A stretch of 64,000 bases of DNA from Nitratireductor sp. GISD-1A_MAKvit (GCF_040819555.1 NZ_CP161920.1:385501-449500), one strand, 5' to 3'. Shown: positions 1-10,027, numbered from the stretch's first letter. The notes: generated by a model not told the origin, from the sequence alone. Numbers and translations are program-made.

Positions 1-445
1 TCTGGTGAAAAGCCGCGATCTCAGTCCCAATGAAGCTGCCAGGTTTGGGATTTCGCTGAACAGGGATGGTGTGCGCCGGTCGGCCTTTGATCTTCTGTCC
101 TATGCTGATATAGACATGAAAAGGTTGAGCGAGATTTGGCCGGAACTGACTGATATTCCAGCGAATCTTGCTGAGAAGATCGAAACCGAGGCCCGTTACG
201 CAGTCTATCTCGAACGACAGGGGCAGGATGCTGCAATGTTGCGTCGGGAGGAAGAGCGGCTTATCCCTGAAGATATATGTTTTGACTCGATTCCGGGCCT
301 CTCCAATGAGCTCAAGCACAAACTTGCGGCGCGGCGCCCGCGCAGCATCGCGGAGGCCCAGAGAATCGATGGAATGACACCGGCAGCGCTGGCCTTGATC
401 ATAGCGATGCTTCGGCAGGCAGAGCAGCAACGGGGCGCGGCCTGA
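1..445 (+). CDS. mnmG: MnmG (GidA), tRNA uridine-5-carboxymethylaminomethyl modification enzyme, C-terminal part only
   Basis: The window opens inside this gene. The frame is open from base 2 to a TGA at 443-445, giving about 147 residues. The visible part is the helical C-terminal domain of MnmG (motif [17 protein letters not shown], then a region rich in Arg and Glu). The FAD-binding N-terminal two thirds lie outside the window. MnmG works with MnmE to modify the wobble uridine of certain tRNAs. Its stop overlaps the ATG of rsmG (TGATG), the usual mnmG-rsmG-parA-parB arrangement. The identity rests on both sequence and neighbours. Confidence 0.93.
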   Translation, partial: LVKSRDLSPNEAARFGISLNRDGVRRSAFDLLSYADIDMKRLSEIWPELTDIPANLAEKIETEARYAVYLERQGQDAAMLRREEERLIPEDICFDSIPGLSNELKHKLAARRPRSIAEAQRIDGMTPAALALIIAMLRQAEQQRGAA

Positions 446-1080
446 TGTCTGACACGGTTAGATTTGAACAGCTTACAGCCGTCGCTGGATCCGTTTCACG
501 TGAAACATTTGATCGCCTGAACGCTTTTGAAGCAATATTCTGCCGCTGGTCTCGGCGGATCAATCTCGCGGCGCCATCGACGCTTTCCACGCTCTGGGAG
601 CGGCATGTTCTCGATAGTGCGCAGTTGCTACGGCTGGCACCAGATGCTGGATACTGGCTTGATGTTGGCTCTGGAGGTGGGTTTCCCGGTGCCGTCCTCT
701 CCATCCTGCTGGCGGAAAAGCCCGGGGCGCAGGTTCACCTGGTGGAAAGCAATCGAAAAAAGGCATCATTTCTGGTCGCGGCACTCAATGAAGTTGGCGT
801 CCAGCCGCGTGTTCATGCCCGGCGCATAGAAGATTGCCATGACCTGATTCCCACCCCGGAGATCGTGACCGCCCGCGCGCTTGCCCCGCTACCGCTGCTT
901 CTGGAGCTTACCGAGCCCTGGTTGAGGCAGGGGGCAAAGGGGCTTTTTCACAAAGGTCGGGATTACCGGCGAGAAGTGGAAGAAAGCGGTGACGTCTGGC
1001 GATTCGATCTGGTAGAACATGAAGATAAGGTTGATGCGGCGGCTGCCATCCTTGAAGTTTCCAACCCACGCAGGGTGTAG
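445..1080 (+). CDS. rsmG: RsmG (GidB), 16S rRNA (guanine527-N7)-methyltransferase
   Basis: This 211-residue protein has the normal RsmG length. The SAM-binding glycine loop [10 protein letters not shown] lies at residues 73-82, followed by an acidic VES motif. It methylates N7 of G527 in 16S rRNA; loss in other bacteria gives low-level streptomycin resistance. The ATG overlaps the stop of mnmG, and parA follows 52 bp downstream. Residues 17-21 (VSRET) are encoded by a perfect 14-bp palindrome that matches parS, so the reading frame doubles as a chromosome partition site. Confidence 0.96.
   Translation: MSDTVRFEQLTAVAGSVSRETFDRLNAFEAIFCRWSRRINLAAPSTLSTLWERHVLDSAQLLRLAPDAGYWLDVGSGGGFPGAVLSILLAEKPGAQVHLVESNRKKASFLVAALNEVGVQPRVHARRIEDCHDLIPTPEIVTARALAPLPLLLELTEPWLRQGAKGLFHKGRDYRREVEESGDVWRFDLVEHEDKVDAAAAILEVSNPRRV
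492..507. promoter_or_regulatory. parS centromere-like site (ParB binding) inside rsmG
   Basis: The sequence CGTTTCACGTGAAACA matches the widely conserved parS consensus TGTTTCACGTGAAACA at 15 of 16 positions; the core GTTTCACGTGAAAC at 493-506 is a perfect palindrome. It lies about 1.5 kb upstream of parB and is read through as V-S-R-E-T in RsmG. ParB would bind here, load as a clamp and recruit ParA and SMC for origin segregation. I saw no second perfect copy in the window. Confidence 0.9.
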
Positions 1081-1132
1081 GTCGGCATGACGCTCAACTC
1101 ATTTTTGGGGTCAATTCGGGGTAGCAGCAGCG

Positions 1133-1921
1133 ATGAATAGCGGTACGCGTATCATCACAGTCGCCAACCAGAAGGGTGGTGTGGGAAAAACCACAACCGC
1201 CATCAATCTGGCCACGGCTCTCGCGGCCATCGGCGAGAATGTTCTGGTTGTCGATCTTGATCCGCAGGGCAATGCGAGTACCGGCCTGGGCATCGACCGG
1301 CAGAAGCGTCTGGTTTCCTCCTATGATGTGCTTACCGGCAATGCCGGGGTCATGGAAGCGGCCATGGAAACGGCTGTACCGGGATTGTCGATCGTCGCTT
1401 CCACGCTGGACCTCCTCGGTATCGAGATGGAAATCTCGGGCGCGCCGGACCGTGTGCTCAAACTCCGCAACGCTCTGAATGAGGATGGGATACCCTATTC
1501 CTACGTGCTGGTGGATTGTCCGCCTTCACTAAACCTTCTGACGCTCAATGCCATGGCGGCGGCGGATTCGGTTCTCGTCCCGCTGCAATGTGAGTTCTTT
1601 GCTCTCGAGGGGCTTAGCCAATTGCTTGAAACCGTTGAGCAGGTGCGCGGTTCAATCAATCCGCATCTGGGCATTCAGGGCATTGTCCTGACCATGTTTG
1701 ATCGACGAAACAACCTTGCGAATCAGGTGGTTGAGGATGTTCGGGCCCATATGGGCGATGCGGTCTATGATACGGTCATCCCACGCAATGTGCGGGTTTC
1801 GGAAGCACCGTCTTATGGCAAACCCGCGATCCTGTACGATCTCAAATGTTCGGGAAGCCAGGCATATTTGCAATTGGCATCGGAAGTAATCCGGCGTGAG
1901 CGGCGGCTGCGTGCGGCGTGA
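1133..1921 (+). CDS. parA: ParA chromosome-partitioning ATPase
   Basis: A 262-residue protein with the deviant Walker A box KGGVGKTT at residues 14-21 and the following DLDPQGNAS motif typical of chromosomal ParA/Soj. ParA binds DNA nonspecifically as an ATP dimer and is released by ParB, which moves the parS-ParB complex towards the pole. The gene lies between rsmG and parB, with 58 bp to parB, so parAB is probably one transcript. Length, motifs and context all agree. Confidence 0.96.
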   Translation: MNSGTRIITVANQKGGVGKTTTAINLATALAAIGENVLVVDLDPQGNASTGLGIDRQKRLVSSYDVLTGNAGVMEAAMETAVPGLSIVASTLDLLGIEMEISGAPDRVLKLRNALNEDGIPYSYVLVDCPPSLNLLTLNAMAAADSVLVPLQCEFFALEGLSQLLETVEQVRGSINPHLGIQGIVLTMFDRRNNLANQVVEDVRAHMGDAVYDTVIPRNVRVSEAPSYGKPAILYDLKCSGSQAYLQLASEVIRRERRLRAA

Positions 1922-1979
1922 TGGTCGCTTCGGTTCTGCCTTCGGGAAGAGTTAGCTTTTTGGTTGATGGTGTTGTGAC

Positions 1980-2849
1980 ATGAACGAAGATCCTTCACGC
2001 AAACGTCTCGGGCGGGGGCTTGCCGCACTGATTGGCGAGATGGACAAGCCGGAGGCCGAGCCGATGGAGGTCGTCAGGGCCGATCGCTCCGTCCCCATCG
2101 AGTTCATATCGCCCAACCCGCGCAATCCGCGACGGCAGTTTGCCGAGGCCGAGCTTGGCGATCTCGCTCAGTCGATTCGCGAGCACGGCATCGTGCAGCC
2201 CGTGGTTGTACGGTCGGGCGAGGCGCCGGGCCGGTTTGAGATCATCGCGGGCGAGCGGCGCTGGAGGGCAGCGCAGCGCGCCGGTCTCACTGAAGTTCCG
2301 GTCATCCTTCGGGAGGTCGACGACAAGGCCGCCCTGGAGCTGGCCATCATCGAAAATGTTCAACGCTCGGATCTCAATGCGTTGGAAGAGGCAAGGGGAT
2401 ACCAGCAGCTCATCGATGAGCACAATTATACGCAGGCCGACCTCGGGCAGGTTATCGGCAAGAGCCGAAGCCATGTGGCCAATACGCTCAGGCTGTTGAA
2501 ACTGCCCGACGCTGTCAGCGACCTTATCGTGGATGGGTCCCTTTCAGCCGGGCATGCGCGCACGCTGGTCACCGCTGCTGATCCTGTTGCTCTGGCCCAC
2601 CGGATCATCGAAGATGGACTTTCTGTCCGTCAGGCGGAAGCTCTGGCTGCGGCGCCGCAGGGTGAGGAGAAGTCCTCGCGGCCCCAGAAAAAGGAAAAGG
2701 ATGCCGATACGCTGGCGCTCCAGAAGCTGCTGACAGACCGGACCGGGCTGAAGGTTGTGATCAATCACAAGCAACGCGGCGGTGAGCTGAAGATCGCCTA
2801 TCGCTCGCTCGAACAGCTTGATGAGATCTGTCGTCTTCTACAGCAATAA
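1980..2849 (+). CDS. parB: ParB/Spo0J chromosome-partitioning CTP-dependent DNA clamp
   Basis: A 289-residue ParB. The short basic N-terminus (RKRLGRGLAALIG) is the ParA-interacting segment. The CTP-binding arginine box GERRWRAAQRAG begins at residue 91. A helix-turn-helix (TQADLGQVIGKSRSHVAN) follows, and a C-terminal dimerisation domain ends the protein. It binds the parS site found in rsmG. The neighbouring holA converges on it, with 47 bp between the two stop codons. Confidence 0.96.
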   Translation: MNEDPSRKRLGRGLAALIGEMDKPEAEPMEVVRADRSVPIEFISPNPRNPRRQFAEAELGDLAQSIREHGIVQPVVVRSGEAPGRFEIIAGERRWRAAQRAGLTEVPVILREVDDKAALELAIIENVQRSDLNALEEARGYQQLIDEHNYTQADLGQVIGKSRSHVANTLRLLKLPDAVSDLIVDGSLSAGHARTLVTAADPVALAHRIIEDGLSVRQAEALAAAPQGEEKSSRPQKKEKDADTLALQKLLTDRTGLKVVINHKQRGGELKIAYRSLEQLDEICRLLQQ

Positions 2850-2896
2850 TACGAAGGCAGCGATTTTCGGATGTTGAGCTACGCAGCCGGGGCGTT

Positions 2897-3937
2897 CTAG
2901 CGCCGGCCGCGGGCGCTTTCCACAGCCAGCGCAAGAAGGGCTTGCCGAGCGATCGGTCCAGCCAGCGCCGGCCTTTGACGGGTTCGCAGAATGGTGGCCT
3001 GAACCCGATCGGTCGCATTGCGAAGCGCAGTGCTGTTCCAGCGTCCGAGAGCGGTTTCAACTGTCTTTCGCCGTGAGAAAAATACCGGTGGCCTTGCACC
3101 GGCGACTGCCGAGCTCGCTGAAACGCCTTTCGTGTCCATCGCTTCACGCATGATCTGAAGCGCATGAAGCTGCCTCAGTGTCGCTGAAAGAATGAGAAAC
3201 GGTGGGTTTCCCGCCGCAAGAAATCGCTGAAAAGCACTGTCGAATGCCTGGAATTGCCCTGTAATCACTGCATCGACCGCTTCGTCGCTGCTGAGACCAG
3301 CCACATCGCCAATCAGCAGGCGAATGTCCTCTACCGTGATTTCCGCAGAATCCTTGCAATAGAGCGAGAGTTTCTCCAGTTCTCCACGGGTCGCGAGCCG
3401 GTCGCCGCCGAGATTTGCTTTGAGAAGCTGGCGGGCATCCAGAGAGATCTTGAGACCCGCCGCGCCAAGAACTTCGTCAATCACGGCATCGACGCCGCGG
3501 CCGTCATCTGCATAGCAAGGCAGCGCCATTGCACTTGCACCGCGTTCGACAGCCGAGCGAAGCGACGAACCCTTGCGCAGGTCACCACCCTCGATCAGAA
3601 CTGTACAGTCCGCAGGTGGTTCCTTGAGGAGGATGGTCACATCGTTGACAAACCCCTTGTGGTTTCCTGCACCCTTCACCCAGATAAGCCGCTGGTCGGA
3701 AAACATAGGAACTGTCTGTGCTTCGTCTGCCAGTCGACCGGGTTGCTGTTCGACCTCGGCAGCATCCATTCGCACAACGGTAAAGGGGTCATCCAGCGGC
3801 AGACCAGTACCAGCTGCATAACGCTTCGCTCGTTCACTGACCAATCCCCGGTCGGGCCCATAGATTAATATGACACGGCTGGACGAGTCCGGCCTTGCCA
3901 GCCAACGGTCGACTTCGTGCGCTTTTTTCTGTGCCAT
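2897..3937 (-). CDS. holA: DNA polymerase III delta subunit (clamp loader)
   Basis: A 346-residue protein matching HolA: an N-terminal P-loop-like domain that has lost ATPase residues (VILIYGPDRGLVSERAKRYA), a long helical middle, and a C-terminal collar domain (LRQLHALQIMREA). HolA is the wrench that opens the beta sliding clamp. In many Hyphomicrobiales holA lies next to parB with lptE and leuS upstream. Here the upstream neighbour is instead a roughly 400-bp noncoding-looking stretch and an unrelated MarR gene, so the synteny is broken at this point. Confidence 0.92.
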   Translation of the reverse strand: MAQKKAHEVDRWLARPDSSSRVILIYGPDRGLVSERAKRYAAGTGLPLDDPFTVVRMDAAEVEQQPGRLADEAQTVPMFSDQRLIWVKGAGNHKGFVNDVTILLKEPPADCTVLIEGGDLRKGSSLRSAVERGASAMALPCYADDGRGVDAVIDEVLGAAGLKISLDARQLLKANLGGDRLATRGELEKLSLYCKDSAEITVEDIRLLIGDVAGLSSDEAVDAVITGQFQAFDSAFQRFLAAGNPPFLILSATLRQLHALQIMREAMDTKGVSASSAVAGARPPVFFSRRKTVETALGRWNSTALRNATDRVQATILRTRQRPALAGPIARQALLALAVESARGRR

Positions 3938-4343
3938 ATCGGCTGGATATCACAGGAGATCGAGGAGAGCACGCTGGAAAATGTATCGATCTTCGCCGCT
4001 CTCGGTGTCCGCGAGTAGCGCGGTTTCGGAACCCGCAATCTCGCGTACACCAGACAGCGCTAGAGTATAATTATCTGCATTTTCATGCACTGACGATCCA
4101 CGGATCGCGATCACGTTAACATCGCCGGCAAACAAATTATGCATCAGACAAAATGAGATTAGGATCGACAAAAGCTCGGGTTCCCATAATGGCGAAACGG
4201 AATAATATTTGCAAATGCATTTATTTTGGACTATCTCAAACCAGCGTTGTCGTGCGGCCCCGCCATGACCCGACTGCTTAAGGTAGCCTTTGGGACCAAG
4301 AGGATGTTGCCGGTAACGAGCATCGCGTGACTGTGAGGAGTTG
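3938..4343. other. Intergenic region between divergent holA and marR, AT-richer than its surroundings
   Basis: This 406-bp gap has clearly lower GC than its neighbours, with runs such as AATAATATTTGC near 4201. A minus-strand frame of about 73 codons from a TTG at 4171 to a TGA at 3950 is open. It starts without ATG, has no convincing ribosome-binding site, and I recognise no family in its product. Other members of the order often have lptE here; I see no credible LptE lipobox or domain. It may be a recombination scar or hold promoters for both flanking genes. Confidence 0.35.
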
Positions 4344-4826
4344 ATGGACGAGCGGCAGGATGGAAGGAACGTGAAGATCGCGACGCTGGGACAGATCGGT
4401 CTGCAGCAGTTTGCGCCTTATCTGATGAACCGGATCATGGGGCGCTACAATGCGACGTTGCGGCAGGGTCTGCGAAACCACGATCTCACTGTGCCACAGG
4501 TGCGCGCTCTTGCCGTGCTGGCTGTCGGCGATGGAATGTCGATCAACGAGCTATCAGTCTACACGGTGATTGAGCAATCGACCATGAGCCGGACGCTCGA
4601 CGCGATGGAGACCCAGGGGCTGGTTCGGCGCGAAGCGTGCCAGGACGACAGCCGAACCCGCAACATCTATCTGACGGACAAGGGGCGGGAAGAGTTCAAC
4701 CGCGTCTGGCCCGCAATGCATGAGGCCTTTTCCGAAATGTTCACGGATGTGGACGAGGCGGAATACGCAACCTTTATCGCCACGCTTCAGAAGATCCTGG
4801 GCAACATTCGAAAACACGATTTCTAG
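4344..4826 (+). CDS. MarR-family transcriptional regulator
   Basis: A 160-residue protein with a winged helix: MSINELSVYTVIEQSTMSRTLDAMETQGLVRRE is the recognition helix and start of the wing, and DDSRTRNIYLTDKG is the wing signature of MarR proteins. I chose the ATG at 4344 behind GAGGAG; a TTG at 4341 and a GTG at 4371 are alternatives. It lies 50 bp upstream of the indolepyruvate oxidoreductase pair in the same direction, so it probably controls that operon in response to an aromatic acid or CoA ligand. The ligand is inferred only. Confidence 0.88.
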   Translation: MDERQDGRNVKIATLGQIGLQQFAPYLMNRIMGRYNATLRQGLRNHDLTVPQVRALAVLAVGDGMSINELSVYTVIEQSTMSRTLDAMETQGLVRREACQDDSRTRNIYLTDKGREEFNRVWPAMHEAFSEMFTDVDEAEYATFIATLQKILGNIRKHDF

Positions 4827-4876
4827 CGGCAGGCCCGCGCGATGATGGATCGGCGCACCAGCCACGGGAGAGAACC

Positions 4877-7030
4877 ATGGCCGAACGTTCGTTTGTAAAG
4901 GAGGTCCAGAAGCTGCGGCTCGGGGCCGGGGAGACCTTTCACGGCGAAGGGATTCTCGCCATCACCAAGGCGCTTTTACAGTGTGGCGTGGGCTATGTGG
5001 GCGGCTATCAGGGTGCCCCCATCAGCCACCTCATGGACGTTCTGGCCGATGCGCAGGACATTCTGGGTGAACTCGGCGTTCATTTCGAGGCCAGTGCCTC
5101 CGAAGCGACGGCGACGGCCATGCTGGCGGCTTCCGTACACTATCCCATTCGCGGCGCCTGCACGTTCAAATCGGCGGTGGGCCTCAATGTCGCATCGGAT
5201 GCACTGGCCAACCTTGCCTCTGGCGGCGTGACCGGAGGTGCGCTCATCATCGTCGGCGAGGATTACGGCGAAGGCTCCTCCATCATGCAGGAGCGCAGCC
5301 ACCCCTTTGCCATGAAGAGCCAGGTCTGGCTGCTCGATCCGCGTCCCAATCTGCCCTCCATCGTCAAGGCCGTGGAAGATGGGTTCGAGCTTTCGGAAGT
5401 TTCCAACACCCCGGTCATGCTGATGGTGCGCATTCGCAGCTGCCATGTGACCGGCAGTTTCGAGACAAAAGATAACAGGCGCCCGGAAATGACCGTTGCG
5501 GATGCGCTTGAGAATCCACGTCGCGACACCAACCGTATCGTACTGCCGCCCGCATCTTTCCTGCATGAAAAGGAAAAGGTGGAAAAGCGCATGCCGGCGG
5601 CGGTGGATTTCATTCGCTCGCGCAGGATCAACGAGTTTTTCGGGCCGGATCGCGGCAGGGTCGGCATCATTCTGCAGGGCGGCATGTACAACAGCGTCAT
5701 CCGGGCGCTGCAGCGCATCGGCCTGGCTGATGTCTATGGCGAGACGGATGTGCCGCTCTATGTGCTCAACGCGGTCTATCCCCTCATCGATGACGAGGTG
5801 ATCGGCTTCTGCGAGGACAAGGACTCCGTTCTGATCGTGGAGGAGGGGCAGCCCAACTATCTTGAGCAGGCCATCGCCTCGATGATGCACAAGAAGGGGC
5901 TCGAAACCCGCATTCTTGGCAAGGATTTTCTTCCGATGGCCGGTGAATATACCGGTCAGGTCATGCTCGATGGCATTAGCGCCTATCTGCGCGCCAATGC
6001 GCCGGACCTTCTGACGGCGCAGGTTCTGGCCCCCAACGCGTCGGGCGAAAACACGCTGGCAGCGGATCTCGCCAAAGTGGTGCCGGGGCGCCCGCCGGGC
6101 TTCTGCACGGGCTGCCCGGAACGGCCGATCTTTGCAGCCACCAAGCTGATCGAGCAGGAAATGGGACCGCACCACATCTCGTCGGATATCGGCTGTCATC
6201 TGTTTTCGACCATGCCGCCCTTTGAACTTGGTGCGACAACGATGGGCTATGGCCTCGGGCCGGCTTCGGCCTCGGCCTTCAATTCGCCAGATGCGAAGCG
6301 GCGCTCGATCTCCTTCGTCGGTGACGGCGGCTTCTGGCACAACGGCCTGACATCCTCGATCGGCAATGCCGTCTTCAACGAGAATGACGGTGTCATTGTC
6401 GTGGTCGATAATTTCTATTCGGCGGCGACCGGTGGCCAGGACATTCTCTCCTCGCGTGCCGACAATCCCACCAAGTCGACGAAACATCCGATCACCGACG
6501 CGGTGAAGGGGATGGGCGTGAAATGGGTTCGGCATATCGACCGTACCTATGACGTGACCAGGGTGCGCGCCGCACTGCGCGAGGCGCTGACGACAAAGGA
6601 GAAGGGGCCGAAGGTGATCGTCGCCTCTTCCGAATGCATGCTCAACCGCCAGCGCCGCGAGAAACCCCTTACCGCGAAAGCGATCTCGGGCGGCGAGCGG
6701 GTGGTGAAGCCGCGTTTCGGCGTCGATGAGGATGTCTGCACCGGCGATCACGCCTGCATGCGGCTTTCGGGCTGTCCGTCGCTTTCGGTCAAGAAGCTGG
6801 ATGATCCGCTGCGGGATGATCCGGTTGCTTCGATCGATCACACCTGCGTGGGCTGCGGCAATTGCGGCGAAGTGGCCGATGCGGCGGTCCTGTGCCCGTC
6901 CTTCTATCGCGCCGACGTGGTGCACAATCCGGGCTGGTGGGATCGTTTCGCCAACAGGGTGCGCCGTGGGGTGACAGGCTTCCTGCAATCCCGTCGTGAA
7001 AAGCGGCGCCTGACATTCGCAGACGCCTGA
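4877..7030 (+). CDS. iorA: Indolepyruvate ferredoxin oxidoreductase alpha subunit-like protein (TPP enzyme with C-terminal iron-sulfur domain)
   Basis: A 717-residue thiamine-diphosphate-dependent 2-oxoacid oxidoreductase. The N-terminal pyrimidine-binding domain starts with GYQGAPISHLMD; the TPP-binding domain contains FVGDGGFWHNG. The C-terminus carries cysteine clusters (CTGDHACMRLSGC and CVGCGNC) that fit 4Fe-4S centres. The enzyme oxidatively decarboxylates arylpyruvates from transaminated aromatic amino acids to aryl-acetyl-CoA, passing electrons to ferredoxin or another carrier. It is translationally close to its partner subunit (10 bp) and preceded by a MarR regulator. The exact substrate is inferred from the family. 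Confidence 0.88.
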   Translation: MAERSFVKEVQKLRLGAGETFHGEGILAITKALLQCGVGYVGGYQGAPISHLMDVLADAQDILGELGVHFEASASEATATAMLAASVHYPIRGACTFKSAVGLNVASDALANLASGGVTGGALIIVGEDYGEGSSIMQERSHPFAMKSQVWLLDPRPNLPSIVKAVEDGFELSEVSNTPVMLMVRIRSCHVTGSFETKDNRRPEMTVADALENPRRDTNRIVLPPASFLHEKEKVEKRMPAAVDFIRSRRINEFFGPDRGRVGIILQGGMYNSVIRALQRIGLADVYGETDVPLYVLNAVYPLIDDEVIGFCEDKDSVLIVEEGQPNYLEQAIASMMHKKGLETRILGKDFLPMAGEYTGQVMLDGISAYLRANAPDLLTAQVLAPNASGENTLAADLAKVVPGRPPGFCTGCPERPIFAATKLIEQEMGPHHISSDIGCHLFSTMPPFELGATTMGYGLGPASASAFNSPDAKRRSISFVGDGGFWHNGLTSSIGNAVFNENDGVIVVVDNFYSAATGGQDILSSRADNPTKSTKHPITDAVKGMGVKWVRHIDRTYDVTRVRAALREALTTKEKGPKVIVASSECMLNRQRREKPLTAKAISGGERVVKPRFGVDEDVCTGDHACMRLSGCPSLSVKKLDDPLRDDPVASIDHTCVGCGNCGEVADAAVLCPSFYRADVVHNPGWWDRFANRVRRGVTGFLQSRREKRRLTFADA

Positions 7031-7040
7031 GGAAACGACC

Positions 7041-8582
7041 ATGGCCAAGCGTATGAAAGCAAAAGAAGACCAGAAGATCATCAAGCTTGCCATTCTGGCC
7101 GTGGGCGGGCAGGGCGGCGGTGTTCTCACCAACTGGATCACCGATGTGGCCGAGCGCAATGGATATCTCGCTCAGGCGACCTCCGTTGCTGGCGTGGCGC
7201 AGCGCACGGGGGCGACGATCTATTATGTGGAGATGTGTCAGGACACCGGTCGCCGGCCTGTCTTCTCGCTGGCGCCGGCGCAGGGTGACATCGATATCCT
7301 GATCGCCGCCGAGCTTATGGAGGCAGGGCGTGCGGTGATGCGCGGTTTCGTGACACCCGACCGCACCACGCTGATTGCCTCGGCGCACCGCATCGCAGCT
7401 GTTTCAGAAAAGATCGAGCCGGGCGACGGGCGTGCGGATTCTCCTACCGTTCACAGGAATGCACGCGAAGCGGCGAACCGCTATATCTGCTTTGACATGG
7501 AGAAGGTGGCCGTGGACGCTGGCTCCGTGATTTCATCAAGCCTGTTCGGGGCGCTGGCCGGCTCCGGTGCCTTGCCGTTTCCGCGTGAAAGCTACGAGGA
7601 AACGATCGAGGCCTCCGGGCGCGGGGTGAAGGCGAGCCTGGCGGCATTTGGCAAGGCCTTCGATCTCACGGCGTCGGGAGCGCGTGTGGAAGAAGCCCGC
7701 CCGGAGGCAGTACCGACTTCCGGGAAGATCACCGTCAAAGGTCCGCGCAGGCTCGTTGAAAAGTGGAATGCGCTGGCCACTCGCGCGGAGGCCTATCCCG
7801 AACCGATGAGGGCCATGGCGCTCGCCGGATTGCGCAAGGTGGTCGACTATCAGGACCTCGCCTATGGTGCGGAGTATCTCGACAGACTCGACAGAGCGCT
7901 GGCGCTGGACAGCGCTGAGAAGGGCCATGCCCTTGGAGAAGCGGCGGCAAAGCATGTGGCCAACGCCATGTGCTATGACGACATCTTGCGGGTCGCCGAC
8001 CTGAAAACGCGCACCGCGCGCGCCGAGCGTATCCGCAGGGAAATGAAGGTTGGCGAGGCCAATGTGCTTCAGGTGACCGAATTCTTTCATCCGCGCGTGG
8101 AGGAGTTCTGTGGCACGCTGCCGGCGGGTCTTGGCCGTTTCATAGAAAACCGGCCGGGCCTTGCCCGTTTTGTCGATCGCCGCATCAATCGCGGACGGCG
8201 CATACGCACGGACAGCCTGTTCGGCTTCGGCGCTCTCTGGCTGATCGGCACGCTGCGGCCATGGCGCCGGTCACTGCTGCGTCACCAGGTGGAAGAGGCG
8301 CATCTGGAGCGCTGGTATGCGCTGGCGCTCGACACGGCGCAGCGTGACTATGCGCTGGCGGTCGAGATTCTCAACTGCCGCCGGCTGATCAAGGGCTATA
8401 GCGACACACATGTGCGCGGGCATTCCAAGTTCGACCGGGTGCTTTCCGGCCTGCCCCTGCTGGACGGCCGCAACGATGCGGCAGACTGGCTGCGACGATT
8501 GCGCGAAGCCGCACTAAAGGACGAGAAGGGCGAAATGCTCGACGGGGCGCTCAAGACGGTGGCGACGCTGGAAGCCGCCTGA
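7041..8582 (+). CDS. iorB: Indolepyruvate oxidoreductase beta-subunit family protein with C-terminal extension
   Basis: A 513-residue partner of the preceding TPP enzyme. The first roughly 200 residues are the gamma-type 2-oxoacid oxidoreductase domain ([17 protein letters not shown], then [19 protein letters not shown]). The remaining 300 residues form the extra helical domain (DUF6537-like) found in aerobic proteobacterial forms of this enzyme, so the protein is far longer than archaeal IorB (about 200 residues). It lies 10 bp after iorA with its own GGAAAC ribosome-binding region. The two subunits should form one complex for arylpyruvate oxidation. Confidence 0.86.
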   Translation: MAKRMKAKEDQKIIKLAILAVGGQGGGVLTNWITDVAERNGYLAQATSVAGVAQRTGATIYYVEMCQDTGRRPVFSLAPAQGDIDILIAAELMEAGRAVMRGFVTPDRTTLIASAHRIAAVSEKIEPGDGRADSPTVHRNAREAANRYICFDMEKVAVDAGSVISSSLFGALAGSGALPFPRESYEETIEASGRGVKASLAAFGKAFDLTASGARVEEARPEAVPTSGKITVKGPRRLVEKWNALATRAEAYPEPMRAMALAGLRKVVDYQDLAYGAEYLDRLDRALALDSAEKGHALGEAAAKHVANAMCYDDILRVADLKTRTARAERIRREMKVGEANVLQVTEFFHPRVEEFCGTLPAGLGRFIENRPGLARFVDRRINRGRRIRTDSLFGFGALWLIGTLRPWRRSLLRHQVEEAHLERWYALALDTAQRDYALAVEILNCRRLIKGYSDTHVRGHSKFDRVLSGLPLLDGRNDAADWLRRLREAALKDEKGEMLDGALKTVATLEAA

Positions 8583-8752
8583 ACCGACGCCGCCCATGGC
8601 GCTCACCCATGTCTGAAATGCCGCGGCGCGTTTCATTTGCCGGGTCTGGCCTTGCCCGCGCCGTCATTCCTGATATTAGTCGCCACAACCTCAGAGGCTC
8701 CGGTGTGCGGAGCCGGCCGGCCATGCCGAACCTTCTCATACCGGGAAAGACC

Positions 8753-9976
8753 ATGACGAAACTCAAAGACGTGAAAAAGGTCGTGCTTGCCTATTCGGGC
8801 GGTCTCGACACCTCGATCATCCTCAAATGGCTGCAGACGGAGCTTGGCGCCGAAGTGGTGACCTTCACCGCCGATCTCGGCCAGGGCGATGAGCTGGAGC
8901 CGGCGCGCAAAAAAGCCGAGATGATGGGCATCAAGGAAATCTACATTGAGGATGTGCGCGAGGAATTCGTACGCGATTTCGTCTTCCCGATGTTCCGCGC
9001 CAATGCCGTCTATGAGGGCATCTATCTGCTGGGCACCTCGATTGCCCGCCCGCTGATCTCCAAGCGTCTGGTGGAAATCGCTGCCGAAACGGGCGCGGAC
9101 GCCATCGCTCACGGTGCCACCGGCAAGGGCAACGACCAGGTGCGTTTCGAGCTTTCGGCCTACGCGCTCAATCCCGACATCAAGGTGATTGCGCCGTGGC
9201 GTGACTGGGAGTTCAAGTCCCGCACCGATCTCATCAATTTTGCCGAGGCGCACCAGATCCCGGTGCCCAAGGACAAGCAGGGAGAGGCGCCGTTCTCCGT
9301 CGACGCAAACCTTCTGCACTCCTCTTCGGAAGGCAAGGTGCTGGAAGACCCGTGGGTGGAGCCGCCGGAATATGTGCATCAGCGCAGTGTTTCGCCGATG
9401 GATGCTCCCGACGAGCCAACGGAAATCACCATCTCTTTCAAGGCAGGCGATGCCGTGGCCATCAATGGCGAGGCGCTTTCGCCGGCAACGCTGCTCAAGG
9501 CCCTGAACGACCTTGGCCGCGACAATGGCATTGGTCGCATCGATCTGGTGGAAAACCGTTTCGTGGGCATGAAATCACGCGGTGTCTACGAGACCCCCGG
9601 CGGCACCATTCTCCTTGCTGCTCACCGGGCCATGGAGTCCGTCACGCTCGACCGGGGTGCTGCGCATCTGAAGGATGAGTTGATGCCGCGCTATGCGGAG
9701 CTCATCTACAATGGCTTCTGGTTCTCGCCGGAACGCGAGATGCTGCAGGCCGCCATCGACAAGAGCCAGGAAGACGTGGAAGGCGAAGTGCGCCTGAAGC
9801 TCTACAAGGGCAATGTGATCGTGACCGGCCGCAAATCCGACAAGTCGCTCTATTCCGACGCGCTGGTTACTTTCGAGGACGACCAGGGCGCCTACGATCA
9901 GAAAGACGCAGCCGGCTTCATCAAGCTGAATGCCCTGCGCCTGCGCACACTGGCTGCGCGCCGGCGGGGCCGCTGA
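8753..9976 (+). CDS. argG: Argininosuccinate synthase
   Basis: A 407-residue ArgG, the family's usual length. The PP-loop ATP pyrophosphatase motif SGGLDTS lies at residues 15-21. It joins citrulline and aspartate with ATP to argininosuccinate in arginine synthesis. I take the ATG at 8753, which gives the canonical [17 protein letters not shown] start; the frame is open further upstream to 8609 but that part is not conserved-looking. A strong terminator follows at 9999. Confidence 0.97.
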   Translation: MTKLKDVKKVVLAYSGGLDTSIILKWLQTELGAEVVTFTADLGQGDELEPARKKAEMMGIKEIYIEDVREEFVRDFVFPMFRANAVYEGIYLLGTSIARPLISKRLVEIAAETGADAIAHGATGKGNDQVRFELSAYALNPDIKVIAPWRDWEFKSRTDLINFAEAHQIPVPKDKQGEAPFSVDANLLHSSSEGKVLEDPWVEPPEYVHQRSVSPMDAPDEPTEITISFKAGDAVAINGEALSPATLLKALNDLGRDNGIGRIDLVENRFVGMKSRGVYETPGGTILLAAHRAMESVTLDRGAAHLKDELMPRYAELIYNGFWFSPEREMLQAAIDKSQEDVEGEVRLKLYKGNVIVTGRKSDKSLYSDALVTFEDDQGAYDQKDAAGFIKLNALRLRTLAARRRGR

Positions 9977-9998
9977 GCGGTACAGTATTTCGATAATG

Positions 9999-10027
9999 AA
10001 AAAGCCGGCTGCGTTGCCGGCTTTTTT
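9999..10027 (+). terminator. Rho-independent terminator of argG
   Basis: An 11-bp perfect stem (AAAAAGCCGGC / GCCGGCTTTTT) with a 6-nt loop ends in six T residues, 22 bp after the argG stop. Confidence 0.9.

Noticed and set aside
3950..4171. A 73-codon minus-strand frame as a possible lptE remnant
   Set aside because: No lipobox, no LptE-like domain and only a TTG start; noted in the intergenic entry instead.
4976..7159. A 727-codon open frame on the minus strand across iorA
   Set aside because: It is antisense to a clearly conserved TPP enzyme, has no family features and arises from GC-rich codon bias.
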